49,329 bases of DNA from Absicoccus intestinalis (GCF_033971885.1 NZ_JALBUS010000015.1:1-49329), one strand, 5' to 3'; positions 1-7,138 are shown, counted from the stretch's first letter. Notes: generated by a model not told the origin, from the letters alone. Translations and numbers: made by a program.

Positions 1-331
1 CTGTGATTGGGTGACAGAAGGAAACCGCCGAATCATAGAAGGCTGGTTTGTATTTTTCATCCAAGAAACGTCCAAACGAATAAGCCATTGGGTTTCCTAA
101 GAACATATCCGCAATCAATGGGAACAAGGTATAACGTAAAATAGCAATACTTGTTAGCTTTCTAGCGAATTTTTCAACTTTTTCTTCTCCGACCAATTTG
201 ATGATCGAGTTCATAAACGTAAGCAAACAAACAACTTGTGGAATGATACCAGTGACCCAACCTGTAAAGGTTTGACCACCAGCTGTAAACAGCCCAATGA
301 AGCCTTGGGCTACACTAGCAATCGCATTCAT
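1..331 (-). CDS. srlA: PTS glucitol/sorbitol-type EIIC subunit SrlA, second copy (partial)
   Basis: N-terminal 110 residues of a SrlA-type EIIC membrane subunit of an alditol phosphotransferase system; the C-terminus lies beyond the window. It is a paralogue of the complete srlA at 2504-3022. The first ~140 coding bases are nearly identical between the copies (about five mismatches by eye), while the rest is only about 75-80% alike, which looks like a gene-conversion tract. The conserved stretch NPMAYSFGRF is present and one visible change is FCHPIT for FLHPIT. The ATG at 331 is preceded by a GGAGAAGAGG ribosome site. A promoter (TTGACT, 18 bp, TATAAT) lies at 400-429. An srlE partner is expected just outside the window. 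Function is inferred from the family; substrate is unknown. Confidence 0.9.
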   Translation of the reverse strand, partial: MNAIASVAQGFIGLFTAGGQTFTGWVTGIIPQVVCLLTFMNSIIKLVGEEKVEKFARKLTSIAILRYTLFPLIADMFLGNPMAYSFGRFLDEKYKPAFYDSAVSFCHPIT

Positions 332-369
332 ATTTTTTCCTCTTCTCCTTTTATGAATTGAGTAGTAGT

Positions 370-389
370 AAAATGTTGGCCGACATTTT
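370..389. promoter_or_regulatory. Palindrome in the srlA copy 1 leader
   Basis: AAAATGTTGGCCGACATTTT is self-complementary apart from the T/G pair flanking GGCC. It sits about 10 bp downstream of the -10 box, where a repressor site or an RNA hairpin could act. A similar AAAATGT..GGCC..ACATTTT element lies at 5537-5560 in the same locus. Confidence 0.45.
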
Positions 390-399
390 TTACAATTTC

Positions 400-429
400 A
401 TTATATGTGGCGATGTTTATAAAAGTCAA
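400..429 (-). promoter_or_regulatory. Predicted promoter of srlA copy 1
   Basis: On the minus strand, TTGACT at 429-424 and a consensus TATAAT at 405-400 are separated by 18 bp. No good match to the two-arm SorC operator seen upstream of the other two promoters of the locus is found upstream of this -35. Confidence 0.6.
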
Positions 430-661
430 TAAAAAAGCACTTTTATATTTACATTTAATTATTTATTTCATATTTATATTGTCTTTAATAGATTTTTTAT
501 ATCTTTTATAATTACTTTTGTAAATTTTGAGCGATTTTTTATACTTAATAATTCATACAAGTTAATAAAGAGGCTTAGTTGCGCTTTTGTGTCAAACTAT
601 TCAATTTATTTGTTGTATGGTGTTTTACATTTCTCATATAACGGTTATGGAGGAACTCATC

Positions 662-1320
662 ATGAAATGGAACAATGATCACAAATCAAAGGATTCCACC
701 TATTTTATTCAGGTCGATATTCGCAACGGCAGAAAAGTGACTATCAAGAATGTTACACGTATTGGAAAGCATTCTCAATTATGGAAGATTACCAATGATT
801 TCCTGGACTACGCCAAACAGAAGGTCAAATAAACCATGAAAAAACGTAATATACGATCGCCCGCAATTTCGATGAAAAGATCGTAAGTCATGGAAACAAA
901 ATTCCTAGATCTATTTGTCGAAACGTCGGCTACTTTTGTCTCAATAAAATCTACTTGGCTCTCAATCTCTATCTTTCTTTGATCAAGTCTGCAACGGGCA
1001 TAAGATTGTCTATGATCCAAACATGATCAATAGGGTATTGACCATCTCCCGGAAAAGCTGCGCATCCTGAGAAATATCGACGGTTTGTACAGGACCTTTG
1101 ATTTCTCTCTTTAGATATACTCGGTGAGCCCTATGATCCTTATCTTAAGTATCTGTTCCAGTCCACCATCAAACACGATACATTCGTTCGCTATTTCGAT
1201 TGCAAGAACTTCGATTTTGAAAAGGATAATGAATTCCATACAATATTTGGATCAACAAAAAATGAGCATTCAGCCCTTCATCACAGACTATATGCTCATC
1301 TTTTTTTAACTGTTGAAAAC
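662..1320 (+). pseudogene. Degraded IS1634-like transposase remnant
   Basis: Starting at the ATG at 662, a frame reads an N-terminal transposase-like stretch (DSTYFIQVDIRNGRKVT, RIGKHSQLWKI) and stops at 832. Related pieces continue in shifting frames: VGYFCLNKIY near 930, KIVYDPNMINRVLTISR near 1000-1050, and FVRYFDCKNFDFEKDNEF near 1185-1235. The last resembles the block around the first DDE Asp of IS1634-type transposases. Several frameshifts and the missing C-terminal half show it is dead. It sits between srlE and the second srlA, next to an orphan SorC operator at 1347-1408. The family assignment is from motif resemblance only; element ends were not identified. Confidence 0.65.
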
Positions 1321-1335
1321 AAGATTATTACGAGC

Positions 1336-1408
1336 AGTCAAATGCTATTCATGCACATATGTATAAGCAAAAAAATCATCTTTTTCATTTACACATTTGT
1401 TCACTTTT
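1336..1408 (-). promoter_or_regulatory. Orphan two-arm SorC operator plus -35 box
   Basis: The proximal arm at 1347-1366 and distal arm at 1389-1408 each match the operator arms upstream of the SorC gene at about 15 and 14 of 20 positions. The proximal arm keeps an unbroken ACATATGTATAA. The arms start 42 bp apart, exactly as at the other two sites, and TTGACT (1341-1336) follows 6 bp on. No -10 box or gene follows: the sequence runs into the transposase remnant. This looks like a promoter cut off by the insertion. Confidence 0.6.
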
Positions 1409-1452
1409 ATGCGACATAAGTGATTATACTTCACATTTTTGATTGTTTCTAT

Positions 1453-1475
1453 AAAAAAAAGAGGTCGAAGACCTC
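1453..1475 (-). terminator. Terminator after srlE
   Basis: On the minus strand GAGGTC, a TTC loop and GACCTC form a 6-bp stem followed by eight T. It lies 11 bp past the srlE stop. Confidence 0.9.
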
Positions 1476-1485
1476 CAAACATATC

Positions 1486-2490
1486 TTATAGACCTGGATA
1501 CATACCAATACTGAAGATAAACGCAATGATGACAGCAACAGGACCTGTGATCAAACGCGAATACAACACAGCTGGCACACCATATTCAATGGTTTCTGGT
1601 TCCGCTTCGCCCAAAGACAATCCAACCGGAACGAAGTCACATCCAACTTGTGCATCAATCGCAAATAAAGCTGGCAATGCATATTGCAGAGGAATAGCTC
1701 GTTGTGCAAATTGTTCACCCAACAAGACACCAACGGTCTGTGCAATGACAGCACCTGGTCCTAGGATAGGTGATAAGAATGGTACACCACAAACAATCGA
1801 GATGACCAACAATCCTGGCAATGTCGAACACATTGGACTGATGGTATGCGCAATGATATTTCCCAATCCACTGGCAGAAATGATACCCAACAAAGTCGAT
1901 GTGAAGGCCATGAATGGCAATACATTTCGAATGATCATGTCGATCGAATCACGACCAGCTGCAAAGAACTTGTTGACGACATGTCCTACGCCGATACCAA
2001 TTCGAGTAATGATGCCTGGTTTCTTTTCGTCTTGAGCAGCGGCAATTTCGGCTTTGGCTTGGTCTTTGGTCTTTGGACCATCCTTCTTTTCTGGTTTTGT
2101 TTCGGTAACGGTTGTTTTTTCATCCGTATAAGAAAGGTTGCTTTCTTTGACATCCGATACATAGATATCTGGTGTGATATACATCGCCAATGGGCCTACG
2201 GCTCCAACCGGTTCGACATTGACGGTCATGATGCGTTTCTTTGGATAGACACCGCAACGCGCCGTACCACCACAGTTGACAACAGCGACTGCCACTTCAT
2301 CATCGGGAACGGTTGTCTTAAAGCCATCCACCAATTCACAGCCTGTCATTTCAGCAATTTTTTTCGCTACAGGACTGATTTGTTGGCCCGTTACACACAA
2401 TACTTTATTCTTTTTTTCATTGGGTTCGATGATCAAGGGTCCACCAAATCCAGCACTACCTTTTGTGATCTTAATATTCTTATAAGCCAT
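1486..2490 (-). CDS. srlE: PTS glucitol/sorbitol-type EIIBC subunit SrlE
   Basis: 334 residues. The N-terminal EIIB domain (about 1-125) contains TKGSAGFGGPL and the NCGGTARCGVYP segment, whose second cysteine is the likely phosphorylated residue. A charged linker (about 125-160) leads to a membrane EIIC-like part (about 175-334) with several hydrophobic helices. The domain takes phosphate from EIIA (SrlB) and passes it to the alditol during import. It lies 13 bp after srlA in the same transcript and ends at a terminator. The start is ATG at 2490 behind a G-rich ribosome site (GGGGGGA). Sorbitol is the classical substrate, but no sorbitol-6-phosphate dehydrogenase (srlD) is present, so xylitol, a tetritol or another polyol is possible. 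Confidence 0.93.
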   Translation of the reverse strand: MAYKNIKITKGSAGFGGPLIIEPNEKKNKVLCVTGQQISPVAKKIAEMTGCELVDGFKTTVPDDEVAVAVVNCGGTARCGVYPKKRIMTVNVEPVGAVGPLAMYITPDIYVSDVKESNLSYTDEKTTVTETKPEKKDGPKTKDQAKAEIAAAQDEKKPGIITRIGIGVGHVVNKFFAAGRDSIDMIIRNVLPFMAFTSTLLGIISASGLGNIIAHTISPMCSTLPGLLVISIVCGVPFLSPILGPGAVIAQTVGVLLGEQFAQRAIPLQYALPALFAIDAQVGCDFVPVGLSLGEAEPETIEYGVPAVLYSRLITGPVAVIIAFIFSIGMYPGL

Positions 2491-2503
2491 GATTCGTCCC
2501 CCC

Positions 2504-3022
2504 CTATTTCTTAATACCTGCTAAACGGAAATAAATTTTTTCCGTTAAGATACCACGAATGAAAATAACGATCAAACCAACGATGAAATAACGAACCGCT
2601 AAATCGGAATAACTTCCAGCGACTTTCTTGACACCTTCCGCAATTCCCATGAAGACGAACAATTCACCGGCATTGGCATGTGGGAACAAACCTGTGATGG
2701 GGTGTAAAAACGAAACAGCTGAATCATAAAATGCTGGTTTATATTCTTCATCGACAAAGCGTCCAAATGAATAACACATTGGATTTCCTAAGAACATATC
2801 CGCAACCAATGGAAATAAGGTATAACGTAAAATCGCATTTCCGGTTAACTTTTTCGCAAATCTTTCTACCTTTTCATCACCGACCAATTTAATGATCGAG
2901 TTCATAAACGTAAGCAAACAAACAACTTGTGGAATGATACCAGTGACCCAACCCGTAAAGGTTTGACCACCAGCGGTAAACAGCCCAATAAAGCCCTGGG
3001 CTACACTAGCAATCGCATTCAT
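2504..3022 (-). CDS. srlA: PTS glucitol/sorbitol-type EIIC subunit SrlA
   Basis: 172 residues, the usual length of SrlA. It starts MNAIASVAQGFIGLF and has conserved FMNSIIKLVG and NPMCYSFGRF segments with four to five hydrophobic helices. It forms the sugar channel together with the C-terminal part of SrlE. The ATG at 3022 follows AAAGGAGAG. The gene opens a two-gene srlA-srlE transcript from a promoter at 3130-3158, which has a SorC-type operator upstream and a perfect cre box just downstream of the expected transcription start. A near-identical second copy lies at 1-331. Confidence 0.94.
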   Translation of the reverse strand: MNAIASVAQGFIGLFTAGGQTFTGWVTGIIPQVVCLLTFMNSIIKLVGDEKVERFAKKLTGNAILRYTLFPLVADMFLGNPMCYSFGRFVDEEYKPAFYDSAVSFLHPITGLFPHANAGELFVFMGIAEGVKKVAGSYSDLAVRYFIVGLIVIFIRGILTEKIYFRLAGIKK

Positions 3023-3103
3023 AAATTTCTCTCCTTTTTTATTTCAAAACTTTTGGCCTTGCACTTTATGCCTGTACACGCTGACCATACAGGCGAAATC
3101 GAT

Positions 3104-3118
3104 TGAAATCGGTTTCAT
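3104..3118 (-). promoter_or_regulatory. cre box (CcpA site) at srlA
   Basis: Read on the minus strand, ATGAAACCGATTTCA fits the cre consensus WTGNAANCGNWNNCW at every fixed position. It covers about +5 to +19 from the predicted transcription start, the usual position for catabolite repression. Confidence 0.75.
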
Positions 3119-3129
3119 GTACATATATA

Positions 3130-3158
3130 TTGATACCATTTCACCTTTATGTAGTCAA
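3130..3158 (-). promoter_or_regulatory. Predicted srlA-srlE promoter
   Basis: TTGACT (3158-3153) and TATCAA (3135-3130) are separated by 17 bp on the minus strand. The surrounding ATTGACTACA is shared with the SorC gene promoter. Confidence 0.65.
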
Positions 3159-3164
3159 TATATT

Positions 3165-3226
3165 TATTTTGAAATTATGTTTAAGTTAAAAAATTCAATA
3201 TTTTATTAATACATTTGTTCAGTATT
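3165..3226 (-). promoter_or_regulatory. Two-arm SorC-type operator upstream of srlA
   Basis: Proximal arm 3165-3184 (TATTTTGAAATTATGTTTAA) and distal arm 3207-3226 (TAATACATTTGTTCAGTATT) match the SorC-promoter arms at about 16 and 15 of 20 positions. They are inverted relative to each other and start 42 bp apart. The proximal arm lies 6 bp upstream of the -35 box. The position fits an activator site. Confidence 0.65.
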
Positions 3227-3692
3227 ATTTCATATGTTGTTTATTCGATATATATGGCATTTTTAATGTAAGCGTTATCATTTCGCAGATTCCTTTTATA
3301 TCCTTGCTTTGTCTATATTTTCCATAAATAAGCTGGGTCACTGATCTATTTCTATTGATTAGATTGGACTTTTTCGAAGCATAGAATACGCTTTCACATA
3401 CCATCAAAATATGAATTCTATATGTTCTTATTTTGTATACAAAATACATCCTAGGACATTTTTTCATCCTCGATATCCGCTTCTTTGCATCACACACATT
3501 CATGAATTCATTGTTGCTCGTTTTCGCCTATATCAATAAAACGAACCCCCATTTTCTGATGCAGTATGTACGGCTATATTTCATCTGATCACAAAGCTAT
3601 CCTTAGAAAAGACAATCACTGCCCATATTGGTATATGGTTGTCATAAGCAACATCTCAAGAAGCTTTGGCTACTCCGATCCATGCAGCATAT

Positions 3693-3727
3693 AAAAAGAC
3701 TGTTGACTTTGTATGTTGTCAACAGTC
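3693..3727 (-). terminator. Terminator after the oxidoreductase gene
   Basis: Perfect 10-bp arms GACTGTTGAC/GTCAACAGTC (3698-3707, 3718-3727) with a 10-nt loop, followed by TTTTT on the minus strand. It separates the oxidoreductase transcript from srlA-srlE. Confidence 0.92.
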
Positions 3728-3743
3728 TCAACCAATCTATGAA

Positions 3744-5036
3744 TTATCCGAAAATTTCGTCTTGTTTTTGACGGATTTGATAGATCAATGTATTCTTATC
3801 GATTTCAACATCATCGTAAGTCAATAATTGACCTTTCTTAACGTCTTTCTTCAATACGGCGTTCTTATTGATCAATCCAAATGGAACGAATCCAGCTTCT
3901 TTTGCGTGTTCGTGTGTATCGATTGAACCATATGTAGTGTATCCACCGATACCATCCAAATGTTCTCCAGCTTTCATATCTTTCTTAGCTACTGTGATAA
4001 CTTCGGATACCAATCCACCCTTTGGTACGATTACACCTTCATGATAGATAACAGCACGTCCAATTGTTAATGGAGTTTCCAAGTTACACAAGTGATAAGG
4101 ACGATACAATGTCCATAATGGTCCTGGACCCATGCTATGATATTGCATTTGATAAGAGATCTCATCATTATCTGTAGATACGGTTACGAATACACCTGGG
4201 GCAATACCACGAACGTATTCAACAACACCGTGTTTATTCAAGATACCATCGTCTTCTTTCAAACGATACATATCATTCAATCCCTTAACATCACAAGCGA
4301 TACCATGACCACCAATTACATCAGGAACCAATCCCGTTGCATTTGACATTGCAGTCATTTCAACCATTGTCTTAGTACCATCTTTGAATGCACATAACAT
4401 TCTTGGGCTCATCTTACGACGAGTTGCTTCTTCTAATACAGTATCTGGGTTGCAAGCACGATCTAGACGGTTGTTCTTACCTTTACCAATAACTTCTACA
4501 TTCAAACCAATAGCTGTTGCGAAATCATACAATTCCATAACGGCACCTGGTTCATCTCCGTTCGTACCTGTGTAAACAACACCAGCTTCTTGGGCTAATT
4601 TGTTCAAGTAAGGTCCGATAACAACGTCGGATTCAACGTTCATCATGATGATATGTTTCTTCGCTGCGATGGCATCCAAAGCAATACGAGCACCAACATC
4701 AGGAACACCAGTAACATCAACAACTACATCAATTTCAGGGGTTTTTGTAACTAATGAAGAATCATTCGTAGCTACATATTTTCCAGCTTTGATTGCTTTA
4801 CTTGCTTCTTCAACATCGGTTGTTTTAACGATGTCTTCTGGTTTTACGCCACCATATTCAAATGCATGGACAGCTAAATCAATATTAATATCGGCACAAA
4901 TGGCAGGACGTTCACCTTTGATCATGACCAATTCAGTGACCATTCCACGGCCCATTTGTCCGGCACCAACAACACCAACTTGGATAGGTTTTCCTTCGGC
5001 TTCTAATTGAGCCAATTTTCTGTTCATGTTATACAT
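3744..5036 (-). CDS. NAD(P)-binding oxidoreductase with C-terminal SAF domain (DRL/COG4091 family)
   Basis: 430 residues. An N-terminal Rossmann fold begins GVVGAGQMGRG (about 21-31) and is followed by a homoserine-dehydrogenase-like fold (VVVDVTGVPDVGA, TNGDEPGAVMELYDF). A C-terminal SAF-type domain starts near residue 340 (IVPKGGLVSEVITVAKKD, VLKKDVKKGQLLTYDDV). The family is often annotated as homoserine dehydrogenase, but it includes the Brucella DXR-like reductoisomerase DRL. Here it lies between EIIA and EIIC genes, so it most likely oxidises or isomerises the imported alditol phosphate; that is inference. It has its own promoter (5087-5115) and a terminator. GGAGG precedes the ATG at 5036 by 12 nt; an ATG at 5027 is the alternative start. 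Confidence 0.85.
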   Translation of the reverse strand: MYNMNRKLAQLEAEGKPIQVGVVGAGQMGRGMVTELVMIKGERPAICADINIDLAVHAFEYGGVKPEDIVKTTDVEEASKAIKAGKYVATNDSSLVTKTPEIDVVVDVTGVPDVGARIALDAIAAKKHIIMMNVESDVVIGPYLNKLAQEAGVVYTGTNGDEPGAVMELYDFATAIGLNVEVIGKGKNNRLDRACNPDTVLEEATRRKMSPRMLCAFKDGTKTMVEMTAMSNATGLVPDVIGGHGIACDVKGLNDMYRLKEDDGILNKHGVVEYVRGIAPGVFVTVSTDNDEISYQMQYHSMGPGPLWTLYRPYHLCNLETPLTIGRAVIYHEGVIVPKGGLVSEVITVAKKDMKAGEHLDGIGGYTTYGSIDTHEHAKEAGFVPFGLINKNAVLKKDVKKGQLLTYDDVEIDKNTLIYQIRQKQDEIFG

Positions 5037-5086
5037 AACTTAACTTTTCCTCCTTTATGTATATCCACTCGACTTTTTACAATGTC

Positions 5087-5115
5087 ATATTAATTCTAAT
5101 ACATTTGCTTGTCAA
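5087..5115 (-). promoter_or_regulatory. Predicted promoter of the oxidoreductase gene
   Basis: Consensus TTGACA (5115-5110), 17 bp, TAATAT (5092-5087) on the minus strand, between the srlB stop and the oxidoreductase start. No two-arm operator was found here. Confidence 0.7.
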
Positions 5116-5142
5116 TAGGGAATGTATACTTTTTTTCAATAC

Positions 5143-5508
5143 TTATTCAATTGTAATTTCACCACCGACTTTTAAGTCATCCGCAGTGAATTCTGGACCT
5201 TCTAGTTCCATCATACCTGGACGATCAACTTCAGTCTTACCATTAAAAGCAACGGTGCAATGTCCTAAATCACGCAACGTATTGATGGCTTCCCATCCAA
5301 CGGCCGTGACTTTGTATTTTTTTCCACAAATCGTCATGGTATCACCTGGAGCTGGATCCTCTTTTAATTCACATTTCGTATGTAAAATACTAATGTCAGC
5401 CAATTCAGGTGGTGCATCTTCATTAAACATAATAATAAAGTTACATGCTGGATTCAAAAATTCTAGGGCATCGTTCCCCCAACCGGTAATTTTAACTTGG
5501 AATTTCAT
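5143..5508 (-). CDS. srlB: PTS glucitol/sorbitol-type EIIA subunit SrlB
   Basis: 121 residues, typical EIIA-Gut length. It accepts phosphate from HPr on a histidine, probably the one in ISILHTKCEL, and passes it to the EIIB domain of SrlE. The C-terminal LRDLGHCTVAFNGK and LEGPEF segments are typical of the family. It starts at ATG 5508 behind AAGGAGGAAAAAA. It lies 58 bp after gutM, and the gap contains a hairpin or operator (5537-5560). It is probably in the same transcript as the SorC and gutM genes. Confidence 0.92.
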   Translation of the reverse strand: MKFQVKITGWGNDALEFLNPACNFIIMFNEDAPPELADISILHTKCELKEDPAPGDTMTICGKKYKVTAVGWEAINTLRDLGHCTVAFNGKTEVDRPGMMELEGPEFTADDLKVGGEITIE

Positions 5509-5536
5509 TTTTTTCCTCCTTCCAAATTTTATACAT

Positions 5537-5560
5537 AAAATGTTCGGCCAAAAACATTTT
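5537..5560. promoter_or_regulatory. Inverted repeat between gutM and srlB
   Basis: AAAATGT (5537-5543) and ACATTTT (5554-5560) flank TCGGCCAAAA. It closely resembles the palindrome at 370-389. It could be an mRNA processing hairpin that sets EIIA level or a repeated protein site. Confidence 0.4.
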
Positions 5561-5566
5561 AAAACC

Positions 5567-5998
5567 TTAGTCCTCTTCTATCGTTTCTGGATGCTCTTCT
5601 CTTTCAAAACGCATCTCCAATGCTTCTAAAGCATTGATATAACCTCGATAGAATTTTTGTTTACGATCTGGCATTTCTCTAAATTCTAATAAATAGTCAT
5701 CGATCGAACGCCCGATCATGGGCTTTCCTAATAATTCTGTAATGGGATGAAACTGTGCAAATATGGTAGAACCTGTCATTGCTTCACCACCTGTAATGAT
5801 ATGTTTCGAATCACAAGCGATGATGACAACATAGCTATTAAAAAACCAACCACGCTTTTGTCCCATCCCCACATTACCTAATTTGTGGACACGACTGACA
5901 GCTTTACGATAGCGGCGAATTTGTAAAAAGCCACCAATCATCTGCATGACCATCAATGCCATCGCAATCGCAAACAATAATATCAAATTTTTTGACAT
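5567..5998 (-). CDS. gutM: GutM-type glucitol operon accessory regulator
   Basis: 143 residues counted from ATG 5998. One N-terminal membrane helix (about 4-24) is followed by a basic segment (RRYRKAVSR) and a soluble domain with VGMGQKRGWFFNSYVV and DDYLLEFREM. GutM proteins are accessory activators of sorbitol operons. The start is supported by GGAAGAAAAGT inside the end of the upstream SorC gene, only 2 bp away, so translation is probably coupled. An ATG at 6043 lies inside the SorC gene and is not preferred. The acidic tail is HPETIEED. Confidence 0.88.
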   Translation of the reverse strand: MSKNLILLFAIAMALMVMQMIGGFLQIRRYRKAVSRVHKLGNVGMGQKRGWFFNSYVVIIACDSKHIITGGEAMTGSTIFAQFHPITELLGKPMIGRSIDDYLLEFREMPDRKQKFYRGYINALEALEMRFEREEHPETIEED

Positions 5999-6000
5999 GT

Positions 6001-6984
6001 TTACTTTTCTTCCTCCATAATAGCTAATATTCGATTGACACAACTAATATCCGTAATCAGTACATTGATACGTTTTCCTCGTAAAGCACCTAAGATAGCT
6101 CTGGCTTTCTCTTCGCCAACCGCAATGGCAATTCGCGTATCAATTTGGGCTAAATTTTCTTCACTAATAGCCATGACACGGTCATTGAACTCTTTAAATG
6201 GGCCTTCATTGCCATTTTCATCAAAGAAACGAAGCATCACATCGCCTACAGCGCCCATTTCTTTATAATGTGCATACTGTTCCGGCGTTATATATCCCGA
6301 ATCAACCAATGTAGAATGAGAAGCCTCCGTTGAGCCAACACCCATGATCACCGCATGCAACAGAGGAAATAAAGAAGTTACCTCCTCTACTGGTTTTTCT
6401 TTTTTCAAACCATCCATTATATCAATGTTACGGAAAATAGCGGGAGCAAAAAATTGAACAGCGCTGCCACCAAATTTTTTCGCAAAAGAATTCGCAATTT
6501 CATTCGAATGATAGTTTTGCGTCCCTAATTGTTTGATACCAACACCACCAACTACGGGCACAAACGTACAATCAACAGACTCCACCGAAATATTGACATT
6601 GGCAAGATCATACAAGGTATGTCCCATGGAGACACCAATATATTCTTGGTCCTGAAACGTTCTTGAAAAATAAGAAATTGCCTCTTCATATACTTTTTGA
6701 AGATGCTCATATCGATTGCCAATTTCCAATTCATCGACAATGACGATTTCTTTTAAATCGAAAACTGCTTCTAATTTTCGTTCTAACTCGCCATACATGA
6801 CACTGTCTGGATTATCCAATTCAATGCGAACAATATTTCGTTCACGCCCCGCTTTCAACAAACGTGAAACCGTAGCACGAGAAATACCCAATTGATCACA
6901 GATCTCTACTTGAGAGAAGCCATCCTTATAATATAAGTAACAACATTTATATATCAGACGAGGATCATCTACAATTTTTTTCAT
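6001..6984 (-). CDS. SorC/DeoR-type sugar-binding transcriptional regulator
   Basis: 327 residues. An N-terminal helix-turn-helix (about 17-47, DGFSQVEICDQLGISRATVSRLL) precedes a sugar-phosphate-binding domain typical of the SorC family (GVSMGHTLYDLANV, FVPVVGGVG, IMGVGSTE, GAVGDVMLRFFDENGN). These regulators bind long operators as dimers or tetramers and respond to a sugar phosphate. The gene opens the operon and is followed by gutM after 2 bp. Upstream of its promoter lies a 62-bp two-arm inverted repeat (7045-7106), which recurs at srlA, so autoregulation plus control of srlA is likely. AAAGGA lies 12 nt before the ATG in the loop of a short AACCGT/ACGGTT hairpin. Confidence 0.93.
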   Translation of the reverse strand: MKKIVDDPRLIYKCCYLYYKDGFSQVEICDQLGISRATVSRLLKAGRERNIVRIELDNPDSVMYGELERKLEAVFDLKEIVIVDELEIGNRYEHLQKVYEEAISYFSRTFQDQEYIGVSMGHTLYDLANVNISVESVDCTFVPVVGGVGIKQLGTQNYHSNEIANSFAKKFGGSAVQFFAPAIFRNIDIMDGLKKEKPVEEVTSLFPLLHAVIMGVGSTEASHSTLVDSGYITPEQYAHYKEMGAVGDVMLRFFDENGNEGPFKEFNDRVMAISEENLAQIDTRIAIAVGEEKARAILGALRGKRINVLITDISCVNRILAIMEEEK

Positions 6985-7008
6985 GTAACCGTTTTCCTTT
7001 TACGGTTT

Positions 7009-7037
7009 TATATTAACACGATACTTTTTGTAGTCAA
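7009..7037 (-). promoter_or_regulatory. Predicted promoter of the SorC-gutM-srlB operon
   Basis: TTGACT (7037-7032), 17 bp, AATATA (7014-7009) on the minus strand. It shares ATTGACTACA with the srlA promoter. Confidence 0.6.
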
Positions 7038-7044
7038 TAGATTG

Positions 7045-7106
7045 TATATTGAACATATGTATAAATAATATTGTTAGAATTTTAACTTATACAAATGTTC
7101 AATATA
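7045..7106 (-). promoter_or_regulatory. Two-arm SorC-type operator (best copy)
   Basis: Left arm TATATTGAACATATGTATAA (7045-7064) and right arm TTATACAAATGTTCAATATA (7087-7106) are inverted copies with 19 of 20 positions complementary. They start 42 bp apart, about four helical turns. The proximal arm lies 7 bp upstream of the -35 box. The same two-arm layout recurs at 3165-3226 and 1347-1408. Confidence 0.78.
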
Positions 7107-7138
7107 GAAAAAAAGAGTGTAAGACACCTCTCACACTC
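7107..7138 (-). terminator. Second terminator downstream of metY
   Basis: On the minus strand GAGTGTGAGA/TCTTACACTC pairs over 10 positions (one G-U) around a GGTG loop at 7138-7115 and is followed by a run of T. With 7187-7215 it forms a tandem barrier between metY and the SorC operator. Confidence 0.88.

Larger units (their letters stand above)
332..661. other. AT-rich intergenic region upstream of srlA copy 1
   Basis: No credible gene. It holds the minus-strand promoter at 400-429 and a near-perfect palindrome at 370-389 (AAAATGT, TGGCCG, ACATTTT) lying between that promoter and the srlA start. A related element occurs at 5537-5560. The part from about 430 to 600 is very AT-rich with no recognisable signal. 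Confidence 0.6.
3023..3743. other. Regulatory intergenic region between the oxidoreductase gene and srlA
   Basis: No convincing gene. From right to left it holds the oxidoreductase terminator (3693-3727), the SorC operator (3165-3226), the srlA promoter (3130-3158), a cre box (3104-3118) and a small inverted repeat GCCTGTA/TACAGGC (3070-3076 and 3088-3094) in the untranslated leader. A 92-codon minus-strand open frame at 3225-3503 overlaps the operator edge, lacks a ribosome site and resembles nothing I recognise. The stretch 3500-3690 shows nothing clear. Confidence 0.6.

Noticed and set aside
808..1020. Minus-strand 70-codon frame over the transposase remnant
   Set aside because: The plus strand shows transposase fragments here; the minus frame has no ribosome site or family resemblance.
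1846..2514. Long plus-strand open frames opposite srlE
   Set aside because: They mirror the srlE codon pattern, with Cys/His/Trp-rich nonsense sequence, while srlE is a clear PTS protein.
3225..3503. 92-codon open frame on the minus strand between the oxidoreductase gene and srlA
   Set aside because: No ribosome site, Cys/Lys/Arg-rich composition typical of a chance frame in AT-rich DNA, no recognisable motif, and its end reaches the SorC operator.
5087..5115. ACATTTGCTTGTCA as a fourth SorC operator arm
   Set aside because: It overlaps the -35 box TTGACA, lacks a partner arm 42 bp away and matches poorly.
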